From assembly GCA_025056835.1 (NCBI GenBank), contig JANWVS010000132.1:1-6428 (forward strand): a stretch of DNA of 6,428 bases, written 5' to 3'. Every line of letters begins with the position of its first letter. The stretch's first letter is position 1. The translations under genes were made by a program, and so were the position numbers. The DNA comes from Gemmataceae bacterium. GTDB taxonomy: Bacteria > Planctomycetota > Planctomycetia > Gemmatales > Gemmataceae. This document shows, piece after piece, positions 1 to 6,332 of the stretch. A model generated the notes under the pieces. That model had not been told where the DNA came from. It was given only the letters and a program-made list of their open reading frames with translations, and did no database searches.

Positions 1-234
1 GAAACGTATCCGAGGTTCGACCCAACGGAGCTGACCGACGCCGACCTCGACGACGATCAGCTCGATGCTCTCGGCGCCATGTTGACCGACCTGGAAAACG
101 GCGTCGGCGAGGTCGATGTGCCGGAAGCGGCGCGCCGCCTGCGCTACGATCTTTGCTCGGAATGTCATCGCCGCTTTCTCCGCGATCCGTTGGCCAAGGA
201 ACAACGGAAGCTGCTGCATTTCAGCAAGAACTAA
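1..234 (+). CDS. 3' end of a small acidic CxxCH protein (hypothetical)
   Basis: The reading frame is open from the first base and ends in TAA at 232-234, giving 77 C-terminal residues; the start lies outside the window. The first half is strongly acidic (repeated Asp/Glu around TDADLDDDQLDAL). The second half is basic and carries CSECHRRF followed by RDPLAKE and a final FSKN. A lone CxxCH could be half of a zinc site whose other half lies upstream, or a heme c motif. I favour zinc because nothing secretory or heme-like surrounds it, but the N-terminus is missing. The composition and ending resemble small conserved planctomycete proteins of unknown role that I recall only loosely. The next gene on this strand starts 222 nt downstream behind its own candidate promoter, so they are probably not one operon. 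No function is assigned. Confidence 0.8.
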   Translation, partial: ETYPRFDPTELTDADLDDDQLDALGAMLTDLENGVGEVDVPEAARRLRYDLCSECHRRFLRDPLAKEQRKLLHFSKN

Positions 235-395
235 AGGGGAGCGGGGCTGCGGCGGGATCGGCTCCGCGGCCGGGGCCGTTCGACGGTAGCGCAACTCGCT
301 GTTTTTCCAACGAGCCAGAGCAGTTGACGACCGATACGAAAAGACTGGTTGCACCAGCGACCAGCGCTGTTCCGCGGCCCCGGCGCCGTTTTCCC
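235..395. other. Intergenic stretch with short repeats
   Basis: I see no gene here. It contains a perfect 7-bp tandem repeat (ACCAGCG twice, 353-366), a small hairpin CTGGT-TGC-ACCAG (345-357) and an 8-bp palindrome CAGCGCTG (362-369). Two similar GC-rich blocks, TCCGCGGCC...GCCGTT, occur near 263-280 and 370-390. Such symmetry just upstream of the -35 box of the next gene could be an operator, but in DNA this GC-rich it may be chance. Confidence 0.3.
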
Positions 396-425
396 TTGTC
401 GCAGGAGCCGACGAACCGGTAGAAT
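396..425 (+). promoter_or_regulatory. Candidate sigma70-type promoter of the acyltransferase gene
   Basis: TTGTCG (396-401; 4 of 6 to TTGACA) and TAGAAT (420-425; 5 of 6 to TATAAT) are separated by 18 nt. Transcription would begin near 432. That leaves a leader of about 25 nt containing the AAGGA ribosome-binding site. The position fits well; no experimental evidence is available. Confidence 0.45.
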
Positions 426-441
426 GCGGCGGCGCTTGGAC

Positions 442-446
442 AAGGA
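442..446 (+). promoter_or_regulatory. Ribosome-binding site fixing the start at 457
   Basis: AAGGA lies 10 nt before the ATG at 457. The same frame is open farther upstream and has an earlier ATG at 349. The 457 start is preferred because it has this site and because the protein begins there with the family-like MKIRHPALIR. Confidence 0.6.
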
Positions 447-456
447 TGTCGTCCCC

Positions 457-1182
457 ATGAAAATTCGCCACCCCGCCTTGATTCGGACACTAGGTTTCAC
501 GGGGGCTTGTTTGCTCAAGGCCTGGCTCGGCACCCTCCGTGTCCGCACGGACCTTGGTGCCGGCACGCAGATCCCCGCCGACCGCCGGCGCCAGCCGGTC
601 GTTTACTGTTTCTGGCACGAAAACCTGCTGATGGGGGTCAAGTAAGGCCGCTACACCCGCGCCCGCGTAAGCCCAAACGCCGACGGCGAGCTGCTGTCGC
701 AGATTTTGCGAAGAATGGGTCTGGAACCGGTCCGCGGCTCGACGACGCGCGGCGGGGCCGGGGCGCTTTTGGAGTTGCTGCGCTGCTCCAAGCGCCACTG
801 GAACATCGGCATAACTCCGGATGGTCCGCGTGGGCCGCGGCGCCGCGTGCAACTCGGCGTGGTCTACGTGGCCGCCAAGCTCGGTTTGCCGCTCATGCTC
901 GGTTCGGCCGGCTACGAACACGCCTGGCGCGCACCGAGCTGGGACCGCTTCGTCGTGCCCTATCCGTATTCGCGAGTCAATATCGTCACCGCGCCGCTGC
1001 TGGTGGTCCCCGATGGCCTCAACCATGCCGGCTTGGAGGCGTATCGCCGCCTCATCGAAGAGCAGCTTCATTTCCTCGACGAAGACGCGCAGCGCTGGAC
1101 AGAAGGCCGACCGCGTTTGTCCAAGGCGGACTTGCCGACGGCCCCGATCCTCAGCGCCGCGGCCTGGCGTCAGTCGAAGTGA
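457..1182 (+). pseudogene. DUF374 / lysophospholipid acyltransferase-like gene interrupted by an in-frame TAA
   Basis: Family members are thought to transfer acyl chains in lipid A or phospholipid synthesis at the inner membrane. Both halves lie in the same frame. The first (62 codons) begins MKIRHPALIRTLGF and ends FWHENLLMGVK. The second continues SPNADGELLSQILRRMG, RGSTTRGG, ITPDGPRGPRRRVQ and SWDRFVVPYPYSRV, which are the ordered DUF374 (PF04028) blocks. Total length (~241 codons) is normal for the family. The TAA at 643-645 is codon 63, between the WHEN block and the ADGE block, where conserved residues would be split onto two polypeptides. Translation could restart at 706, but that product would lack WHEN and ADGE. 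Spacing between WHEN and ADGE seems one or two residues short of what I recall for the family. Possible explanations are a real nonsense mutation, a sequencing or assembly error, or readthrough. No frameshift is needed to explain it. Confidence 0.8.
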
Positions 1183-1188
1183 ACGATG

Positions 1189-1237
1189 GCGAAGGCCGCT
1201 TCGCTACCCACGGGAAATCCGAGCGGGCGCAGCTCGG
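1189..1237. terminator. Two hairpins between convergent genes
   Basis: GCGAAG-GCCG-CTTCGC (1189-1204) and CCGAGC-GGGCGCA-GCTCGG (1219-1237) are both perfect 6-bp stems. They occupy the 73-nt gap between the acyltransferase stop and the lipoprotein stop. Neither is followed by a T tract on either strand, so intrinsic termination is only a suggestion; they may just mark the end of both transcripts. Confidence 0.35.
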
Positions 1238-1255
1238 CAACCATGGGGCAACACG

Positions 1256-2407
1256 TCATTTCCGGCTGGTTTCGAGCCAGCGCCGCCACGCCGCCACGTC
1301 TGGACCGAAGCGTTGACCGGTCACCGCTTCCAGATGCGCCGCCACCTTGGCCCGATCGTCTTGGGGGGCTTCCTCTAAAAGGCCTACCAGGTACGCGGGA
1401 TCGTGGAGGAGGTCGAGGGCCGCGATCGTCTGGCTGATCTTGTGCGCGTCGGGATGGGCGGCCATGATCTTGTTGAGCCGCAAGGCCGCTTCTTGCGAAA
1501 GATTACTATCCTTGAGCCGCTCTTGGATCAGGTCCTTGTAGACCTCGAAGCGCTCGTGCAGCAGTTTGCTCGCCTTGTCGCGCGTCGCGAATTTATCACT
1601 ATCGAGATCGGCGATGAGCTTTTTGCCCTCTTCCAGCGTTTGCGGCGTGCGCGTCACCAGCGCCAGCACGGCCCGCTTCATTTCCGGGGTGTTCGATGGC
1701 GGCACTACGCGAATGGCCAACGCCTGGAAAACCGGCAGCACCTGGTTGTCCAGCAGGGAGCGGTGTTGTTTGTAAAGTTGCAAGAAACTCGGAGCACTGG
1801 CGGCAAAAGCCTTACCGGCTATCACGCCGGCCATCGTCGCCGTGCCGGTCTTGCTCTGTTGGAACAGGACCATATCGCCGTCGGGGTGCGTCAGCAGCAA
1901 GCGCAGGCTGCCCTTGCCGTCGTCGAACCATTCCAAGCTGCGTTCCGGCGCGGTGCTCTCCGTCAGTTCCATCCGGACGACGTCCCCGCTGGTGGCCAAG
2001 CGGCCGCTGAGTGCTCTCCCCTGGAAACTAATCTCGCGCCGATTGGCGCCGACCGACATGCTGCTGCCGGTCAAGCCGCCCGCCTGAGCGCGCATCTGAT
2101 TGAAGATGGCCTCGATCGGCGGGCCGTTGGCGGTGAGGATCACGTTGGCCTTGGGCTGGATTTTCGGGGGGTCGCCCCAGCCTTTGCGGTCGAGCTTGAG
2201 GCGCGGACCGTCGAAAACAAAGTCGAAAATCTGTTCGAACTGCGGTTGGAGGCGGTTCAACAGGCCGTCCTGTTGCAGCAGCGAGTTGGCCGGCGTCCGA
2301 CTTTCCTGGACCGCCGCGCCGACCTCCCTGCCGAGCCAGGCGCCAAGCAGACAACCAGCAACAAGGAGACAACCAGCGACCGCACGGGAGAGAAGGTGCC
2401 TTTTCAT
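1256..2407 (-). CDS. Predicted lipoprotein with planctomycete HEAT-like C-terminal region (unknown function)
   Basis: A 383-residue protein. The N-terminus is a secretion signal: basic MKRHLLSR, then a hydrophobic stretch holding two consecutive lipoboxes (VAGC ending at Cys13 and again at Cys19). It is therefore probably a lipid-anchored extracytoplasmic protein. Residues ~40-230 match no family I recognise. The C-terminal third is helical. It contains LIADLDSDKFATRDKASKLL (264-283) and ends with a TGQRFG...WRRWL block (364-379); both resemble motifs repeated in many planctomycete HEAT-like or scaffold-type proteins. No catalytic motif is visible. The ATG at 2407 is chosen over an in-frame GTG at 2425 because AGGGGGA sits 6 nt before it and because the GTG lies inside the upstream gene. 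The DUF1501 stop is 11 nt upstream, so the two are almost certainly cotranscribed and perhaps translationally coupled. A role alongside the DUF1501 protein in the envelope is inference. Confidence 0.88.
   Translation of the reverse strand: MKRHLLSRAVAGCLLVAGCLLGAWLGREVGAAVQESRTPANSLLQQDGLLNRLQPQFEQIFDFVFDGPRLKLDRKGWGDPPKIQPKANVILTANGPPIEAIFNQMRAQAGGLTGSSMSVGANRREISFQGRALSGRLATSGDVVRMELTESTAPERSLEWFDDGKGSLRLLLTHPDGDMVLFQQSKTGTATMAGVIAGKAFAASAPSFLQLYKQHRSLLDNQVLPVFQALAIRVVPPSNTPEMKRAVLALVTRTPQTLEEGKKLIADLDSDKFATRDKASKLLHERFEVYKDLIQERLKDSNLSQEAALRLNKIMAAHPDAHKISQTIAALDLLHDPAYLVGLLEEAPQDDRAKVAAHLEAVTGQRFGPDVAAWRRWLETSRK
2345..2380 (-). repeat. Tandem 18-bp duplication encoding a doubled lipobox
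   Basis: Two adjacent 18-bp units (2363-2380 and 2345-2362) are identical at 16 positions. Each encodes VAGCLL, so the signal peptide reads VAGCLLVAGCLL at residues 10-21. The two differences are synonymous third-base changes. A short in-frame duplication is the simplest origin. Confidence 0.75.
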
Positions 2408-2413
2408 GGTCGT

Positions 2414-2420
2414 TCCCCCT
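2414..2420 (-). promoter_or_regulatory. Ribosome-binding site of the lipoprotein gene, overlapping the DUF1501 stop
   Basis: AGGGGGA, 6 nt before the ATG at 2407, overlaps the last two bases of the upstream TAG stop (2419-2421). A ribosome finishing DUF1501 would therefore cover this site, which favours coupled translation. Confidence 0.6.
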
Positions 2421-3795
2421 AGCACAATTCGTCGATGGGCCGGCCGCTGGGGAGAATGGGAATCGGCCGGCCGGTATTGTCGTGATAGACGGTCTGCGGG
2501 TCGATGCCCAGATGACGGTAGACCGTCGCGAGCACGTCTTGCGGCGTTTTCGGATTCGCCTTGGGAAAAGCGCCTTTGGAATCCGATTCGCCGACGACAA
2601 TACCGCCGCGGATCGGCCCGCCGGCGAGAGCTGCGCTAAAGACGTTGGGATAATGGTCGCGGCCGGCGTCGTTGTTGACGCGCGGCGTCCGGCCGAATTC
2701 GCCCCAGGCCAGCACCAGGGTCGATTCGAGCAAACCGCGTGCCTCCAGGTCCTCGATCAAGGCCGGAAACGCCTGATCCCAGCGGGGCAGGAAACCGCGC
2801 CGCAGCGAATCGAAGCCGAGCACATGCGTGTCCCACCATCGGCAATCGACCGTGACCAGGCGGACGCCGGCCTCAATCAACCGCCGCGCCAGGACCATCC
2901 GCTGGGCCCAGTTCGGCGCCCCACAGCGATTGGCCGCTCCGGGGTCGAAAGCCGGTTGGAAACCGTAGCGCTCGCGGACCGCTTGCGGTTCGGCATCGAG
3001 GTCGAAGGCGTCGCGGGCCGTCGGCGAAGTGAGAATGTCCCACGCCTGTTGTTGGTAGCGATCGAGGGCCTGGAACTGTCCGGAAGCATCCAGATCGCGG
3101 CGCAGATGATCGAAGCTGCGGAGCAGACCGCGCCGGTCACCGATTCGCTCCAGGGTCACACCCGTCGGCAACGAGAAATTCGGCACGCGAAACGGGCCGG
3201 GAGCGGCAGGGTCGGCTTGGGTCTCGAACGGTTTGTGGGCCACCCCCAGGTACGCCGGTCCGGTGCCCGGCACCATGCGGGGAATCATCACATAGGCAGG
3301 TAGTTCCGGGTTGAGGTGTCCCAACTGCCGCGATACGATCGAACCGCAACTGGGGTGGATGTTCTGGTCCGGGTTGGGGCCGCTGTCGTAGCCTGTGAAG
3401 CAGATCTGGTCGCCGCTGGAATGGCCGGCGTCGTGATGATGCAGACTGCGCACAATCGACCACTTGTCCATGATGCGGGCGCTGCGCGGCAGCAGGTCCG
3501 AGAGCTGGATGCCGGCCACGCGCGTGCGGATGACGCCGAACTCGCCGCGATACTCGGCCGGAGCATCGGGTTTGGGGTCCCACGTGTCGATGTGCGACGG
3601 GCCGCCGCGCATCCAAAGGATGATCACCGACGGCCGCCGGGAACTGTTTGGATTGGCACGGGCTTCGTGGCGGAGCAATTCCCCCAGGGACAAGCCCAAG
3701 CTGCCCAGCACGCCTGCCTTGACAAAACTGCGTCGGCTGATGCCGACCACGCGATGCAGCTCAGCGCAGCCGCGCCGGCAGAAACGTTCCCGCAT
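2419..3795 (-). CDS. DUF1501 family protein, Tat-exported, alkaline-phosphatase-like fold
   Basis: A 458-residue protein, a typical length for the family. A twin-arginine signal SRRSFVK (residues 20-26) precedes a hydrophobic stretch GVLGSLGLSLGEL, so export of a folded, probably metal-binding protein is expected. Family blocks follow in order: SVIILWMRGGPSHIDTWDPK (56-75), the SLHHHDAGHSSGDQ region (117-130), WDTH (321-324), LAWGEFGRTPRVN (362-374), AGRDHYPN (377-384) and VVGESDSKG (400-408). The His/Asp-rich segments are what would bind metal in this sulfatase/phosphatase-like superfamily; the substrate is unknown. In planctomycetes such genes often accompany DUF1549/DUF1553 cytochrome-type genes, but here the partner is the downstream lipoprotein, 11 nt away. 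An upstream in-frame ATG at 3822 is possible. The start at 3795 is preferred because a G8 tract lies 5 nt before it and because the candidate promoter would start RNA near 3821. Confidence 0.95.
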   Translation of the reverse strand: MRERFCRRGCAELHRVVGISRRSFVKAGVLGSLGLSLGELLRHEARANPNSSRRPSVIILWMRGGPSHIDTWDPKPDAPAEYRGEFGVIRTRVAGIQLSDLLPRSARIMDKWSIVRSLHHHDAGHSSGDQICFTGYDSGPNPDQNIHPSCGSIVSRQLGHLNPELPAYVMIPRMVPGTGPAYLGVAHKPFETQADPAAPGPFRVPNFSLPTGVTLERIGDRRGLLRSFDHLRRDLDASGQFQALDRYQQQAWDILTSPTARDAFDLDAEPQAVRERYGFQPAFDPGAANRCGAPNWAQRMVLARRLIEAGVRLVTVDCRWWDTHVLGFDSLRRGFLPRWDQAFPALIEDLEARGLLESTLVLAWGEFGRTPRVNNDAGRDHYPNVFSAALAGGPIRGGIVVGESDSKGAFPKANPKTPQDVLATVYRHLGIDPQTVYHDNTGRPIPILPSGRPIDELC

Positions 3796-3800
3796 GGTCA

Positions 3801-3808
3801 CCCCCCCC
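3801..3808 (-). promoter_or_regulatory. G8 homopolymer acting as the DUF1501 ribosome-binding site
   Basis: On the coding strand eight consecutive G residues end 5 nt before the ATG at 3795; no other purine-rich site is closer. Slippage in such a tract would change binding strength or spacing. If the upstream ATG at 3822 were the true start, slippage would instead shift the frame. Confidence 0.45.
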
Positions 3809-3827
3809 AAAGGAATCGACATCGTCC

Positions 3828-3857
3828 ATCTTATCCGGCGGCCAGCAACGGTGCCAA
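3828..3857 (-). promoter_or_regulatory. Candidate sigma70-type promoter of the DUF1501-lipoprotein operon
   Basis: Read leftward, TTGGCA (3857-3852; 5 of 6) is followed after 18 nt by TAAGAT (3833-3828; 4 of 6). RNA would begin near 3821, giving a leader of about 26 nt before the ATG at 3795. The geometry (18-nt spacer, ~25-nt leader) matches the candidate promoter at 396-425. Confidence 0.4.
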
Positions 3858-4060
3858 GGGAACTTGCGGCCCGGTGTCGCTTCCTTCAAGACTGTTCGAT
3901 GGTGCCACACGTCCTTTCACGTTGGTGGAAGACCGGTCCGGTTCGTTCGACAACGACCGACATGCGCCGCACGCGAACGGCCCTGTCTTTCGTTGCTGTT
4001 GTTCCAAGGGGCGGCGAGCAGGCCGTTCGAGCACCGCTATGCTTTGAGGCGAACGCTGTT

Positions 4061-4624
4061 CTATTCTTCTTTTACGCGAAGGTTCTTGATCTCCATGGCG
4101 CCGAATTCGGCCCGGATCATCAGCGGCGTCGCCTTGCTGCCGGCTTTTGAGGTGCGCGTGGTCTGACCGTTGACCTTATGCTCCAGTTTGTCGCCGCTCA
4201 CGATGATTTCCAAGGTGTACCATTGGCCTTCCTTAACGTCCTTGTGTTCTTTGTTGCCGGGGACGATGTCATATTTGCTGCCGCGCAGGAAAATGTCGTT
4301 GTTGCACTTCGGCCCTGGTTTGAAGTCCAACTTGACGTGGACGTCCTTGCCGAATTCCCGGGTTGTCTCGATGTACGAATCTCCCGGGACGGCGGGATCG
4401 ATCACGAGGACGCCGCCCTGGACCTTGAAACGGCCGCGGTACGCCTCCGTTTTGCCTTCGAGAAGTTCTTTGTTCCCCTTGGCTTGGCGCCAGCCGTCGA
4501 GGTTTTTGCCGTTGAACAGGGACACGAAGCCGGGTTCGGTTGGGAAATCGCCGGCCTGTCCGTGCGACAGCGCCAGCATCGGTGCGGCTATGAGGGCGGT
4601 TGTCGTCAGCCAAAAACGTCGCAT
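4061..4624 (-). CDS. Secreted DUF1080 protein (3-keto-disaccharide hydrolase domain)
   Basis: A 187-residue protein. Residues 1-25 are a cleavable-looking signal peptide (MRRFW, then a hydrophobic TTTALIAAPMLALS and small residues to QAG). The rest is a single DUF1080 (PF06439) domain, a concanavalin-like beta-sandwich. It opens with GFVSLFNGKNLDGW (32-45), continues with NNDIFLRG (108-115) and GQWYTLEIIVSGDKLEHKVNG (133-153), and ends FGAMEIKNLRVKEE. This opening and the 'W.tleI.v.Gd.le..vNG' strand are hallmarks of the family, which is greatly expanded in planctomycetes and linked to extracellular carbohydrate breakdown; the exact substrate cannot be read from sequence. The start at 4624 has GGAG (4633-4630) 5 nt upstream; the frame is open beyond it, but the signal peptide and this site settle the choice. 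It is a single-gene unit, 265 nt before the DUF1501 start and divergent from the kinase gene. Confidence 0.93.
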   Translation of the reverse strand: MRRFWLTTTALIAAPMLALSHGQAGDFPTEPGFVSLFNGKNLDGWRQAKGNKELLEGKTEAYRGRFKVQGGVLVIDPAVPGDSYIETTREFGKDVHVKLDFKPGPKCNNDIFLRGSKYDIVPGNKEHKDVKEGQWYTLEIIVSGDKLEHKVNGQTTRTSKAGSKATPLMIRAEFGAMEIKNLRVKEE

Positions 4625-4690
4625 AGGCTCTCCGTGGGTGAAAACGACCGTCGCGGTCTGCTGGGATGGGCGTGCTCGGGGGGTGAGAGC

Positions 4691-4696
4691 ATTGTA
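4691..4696 (-). promoter_or_regulatory. Candidate -10 box of the DUF1080 gene
   Basis: TACAAT on the minus strand (5 of 6 to TATAAT) lies 66 nt before the ATG at 4624 in otherwise very GC-rich DNA. No acceptable -35 box is seen 16-18 nt upstream, so this is a weak call. Confidence 0.28.
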
Positions 4697-4739
4697 CCGC
4701 GCCGGCCGTCGGCGCGCGAGTTCCCCTTGCAACGAGCGG

Positions 4740-4767
4740 TTGCTGTTTTTCCGAAAGTAACAATAAT
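4740..4767 (+). promoter_or_regulatory. Candidate promoter of the sensor kinase/response regulator gene
   Basis: TTGCTG (4740-4745; only 3 of 6) and AATAAT (4762-4767; 5 of 6) are 16 nt apart, in the single AT-rich patch of the divergent region. RNA would begin near 4774, leaving about 20 nt before the ATG at 4794. No strong ribosome-binding site is visible in that leader. Confidence 0.35.
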
Positions 4768-4793
4768 GAAAGAAACGTCCCGGACCGACAGCC

Positions 4794-5981
4794 ATGATCA
4801 TCAAGCCGTGCTTGCTGGTCGTCGATGATGAGCCTGACCTGGTGCAGAGCGTCAAGGACCTGCTCCGGTTCGACTTTCGCGTCTTGGGCGCGACCCGGGC
4901 GGCCGATGGCCTGGCGATCATGGACAAGGAAGACGTTCATGTCGTCATGTCCGATCAACGCATGCCGGAAATGACCGGCGTCGAATTTCTCAAGCGTGTC
5001 AAGCAAACGCACCCGGATGCGATTCGTCTGCTCTTCACCGCATACGCCGACCTCAGCGCCGTGGCCGCGGCGATCAACGAGGGCAACGTGTACCGCTACA
5101 TTTCCAAGCCCTGGGAGGCCGACGAACTGCGGTTGGTGTTGCGGCAGGCGGTGGATCAGTACCACCTTCAAGCGGAGCGCAAGCGGCTGCTGCAGGAAGT
5201 CCAAGAAAAGAACCGGCAGCTCGAAGCAGCCAATGCTGAGCTGCGCCGTGCCAACGACCTCAAGCAGGCCTTCATCAAGGTCGCCAGCCACGAGCTGCGC
5301 ACGCCGCTGACGATCATCTTGGGCATGGCCGAGCTGGGGCTCAAATTGCATCCGCAGCCGGGTCCGGTCGGCGACTGGCTGGCGCAGATTCACCAGGCCG
5401 CCGTTCGACTCAACGAGCGCGTCGATCAGATGGTGAAATTGCACCGCGCCGAGAAGTTCGAGCGGCCCCTGCAACCGGTGGAATTGCCGCTGGTCGACTT
5501 GCTGCGTGGAGCGGCCCAGGAGGTGCAAAGCTTCGTCGCCCAGCGCCGCCAGCGTCTGGAGATCAACACCGACGATCGGCTCGGCGTCATTCGCGGCGAG
5601 CGCGACAAGCTGCACGATTGCATTGTGCAGTTGCTGGTCAATGCCATCAAGTTCACGCCTGACGGCGGTACAATCCGCCTCGGCGCCAGCCGCGGCGCCG
5701 ATGGCAGCGTACGCATCACCGTCTCCGACACGGGACAAGGCATCGACCCCGACAGCGTGGCCCGCATCTTCGATCCGTTCTTCACGCGCTTCGACGTCTC
5801 GCGGCACACCTCGGGGACGTTCGAGTTCGACCGCCGCGGCCTAGGACTCGGTTTGGCGGTGGTCAAGGCCTTCGTGGAAATGCACGGCGGCAAGGTCTGG
5901 GTCGAGAGTCAACTCCAGCGCGGAACGACCTTCACAATCGCCTTGCCGGCTGAATTGCCGCTGCAAAAGGAAACTGCCTGA
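4794..5981 (+). CDS. Response-regulator receiver fused to a histidine kinase (REC-HisKA-HATPase)
   Basis: A 395-residue cytoplasmic signalling protein with no membrane segment. Residues ~5-120 are a receiver domain: acidic pair Asp11-Asp12, phosphoacceptor Asp54 in MSDQRMP, Thr82 in FTAY, Lys105 in ISKPWE. The 'SDQRMPEMTGVEFL ... NEGNVYRYISKPW' style is that of receivers found in RpfG-like HD-GYP proteins. Residues ~122-157 look like a coiled coil. A HisKA segment follows with His166 in ASHELRTPLT. The ATPase domain shows the N box QLLVNAIKFTPDGG (Asn283), the G1 box SDTGQGID (311-318), FDPFF (326-330) and the G2 box RGLGLGLAVVK. All key residues are intact, so phosphate could pass between His166 and Asp54 or arrive from another kinase. 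With no sensor domain, input probably comes through the receiver. No partner gene is adjacent; the divergent DUF1080 gene is the only neighbour upstream. The ATG at 4794 lacks a good ribosome-binding site but gives the expected receiver N-terminus. Confidence 0.95.
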   Translation: MIIKPCLLVVDDEPDLVQSVKDLLRFDFRVLGATRAADGLAIMDKEDVHVVMSDQRMPEMTGVEFLKRVKQTHPDAIRLLFTAYADLSAVAAAINEGNVYRYISKPWEADELRLVLRQAVDQYHLQAERKRLLQEVQEKNRQLEAANAELRRANDLKQAFIKVASHELRTPLTIILGMAELGLKLHPQPGPVGDWLAQIHQAAVRLNERVDQMVKLHRAEKFERPLQPVELPLVDLLRGAAQEVQSFVAQRRQRLEINTDDRLGVIRGERDKLHDCIVQLLVNAIKFTPDGGTIRLGASRGADGSVRITVSDTGQGIDPDSVARIFDPFFTRFDVSRHTSGTFEFDRRGLGLGLAVVKAFVEMHGGKVWVESQLQRGTTFTIALPAELPLQKETA

Positions 5982-6003
5982 GACGATCGAAACCTTTGCT
6001 TGA

Positions 6004-6040
6004 GCCGGTGCCGTCGCCAACCGCCCAACCCGGCGTCGGC
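6004..6040 (+). terminator. Hairpin downstream of the kinase gene
   Basis: GCCGGTGCCG (6004-6013) pairs with CGGCGTCGGC (6031-6040). This gives a 10-bp stem with two adjacent G-U pairs in rightward RNA and a 17-nt loop. The wobbles become mismatches in leftward RNA, so it suits the kinase transcript. It begins 22 nt after the stop; there is no T tract. Confidence 0.35.
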
Positions 6041-6046
6041 CGAGGT

Positions 6047-6319
6047 TCACCACCGCATGCGTCGTTGCGCTCGTTGGCGTAAGTAGATGGCCAGGCCGTT
6101 GAGCAGCAAGAGCAACAACAGCAGCACCAAGCTGGCCATGGCCATGTTGAAGTTCCATTGGCGGATGACGACGCCGTCGATCTCGGGATTCGTCGGCCGT
6201 TCCGCCCAGTTGTAAATCTGAATCGGTAGGACCGTGAATTCACTGAACGGCGTAGGCGAATACGCAATGAAAGTGGTGGCGCCGAACAGCACCAGCGGCG
6301 CCGCCTCGCCGATGGCGAC
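6047..6319 (-). pseudogene. pstA: Beheaded pstA remnant (C-terminal part of phosphate ABC transporter permease)
   Basis: PstA is one of the two membrane subunits of the high-affinity phosphate importer PstSCAB. About 89 residues are recognisable, from AIGEAAPLVLFGA through FTVLPIQIYNWAERP to the last hydrophobic helix (MAMASLVLLLLLLLLNGLAIYL), ending in a basic tail RQRAQRRMRW and TGA. PstA is normally about 280-310 residues, so the first two-thirds are absent. Homology stops abruptly near 6316-6319, where the family's RAIGE reads VAIGE; upstream the frame gives a Ser/Thr/Arg-rich run unlike any transporter. The stop codon of another gene in a different frame lies about 16 nt farther upstream. 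An ATG at 6379 could start translation only inside that other gene. No pstB follows; the region downstream belongs to the convergent kinase gene. It is either a deletion scar or an assembly join. Confidence 0.82.
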
Positions 6320-6332
6320 CGGACCCGAGCGG

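Noticed and set aside
507..1316. A 269-codon plus-strand frame across the TAA of the acyltransferase
   Set aside because: Its translation is Arg/Ala/Pro-rich with no family match. The DUF374 blocks are all in the other frame on both sides of the TAA, so this is a shadow and not a frameshifted continuation.
1403..2422. A 339-codon open frame on the plus strand
   Set aside because: It is antisense to the lipoprotein gene, which has a signal peptide, a ribosome-binding site and operon context. The plus frame shows none of these and no recognisable domain.
3823..4060. A small gene between the DUF1080 stop and the DUF1501 start
   Set aside because: A minus-strand frame of 67 codons exists, but it has no ribosome-binding site or motif and overlaps the candidate DUF1501 promoter. 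The stretch is better read as intergenic.
4766..4828. A 20-codon frame starting at ATG 4766 as an upstream leader peptide of the kinase gene
   Set aside because: Its ATG overlaps the candidate -10 box, so RNA from that promoter would not include it. It has no ribosome-binding site and overlaps the receiver start out of frame.
4269..5807. A 512-codon open frame on the minus strand across the kinase gene
   Set aside because: It runs antisense to the clear receiver-kinase gene and then overlaps the DUF1080 gene in another frame. Its translation is low-complexity and shows no family motif. Long antisense frames are common in GC-rich genes.
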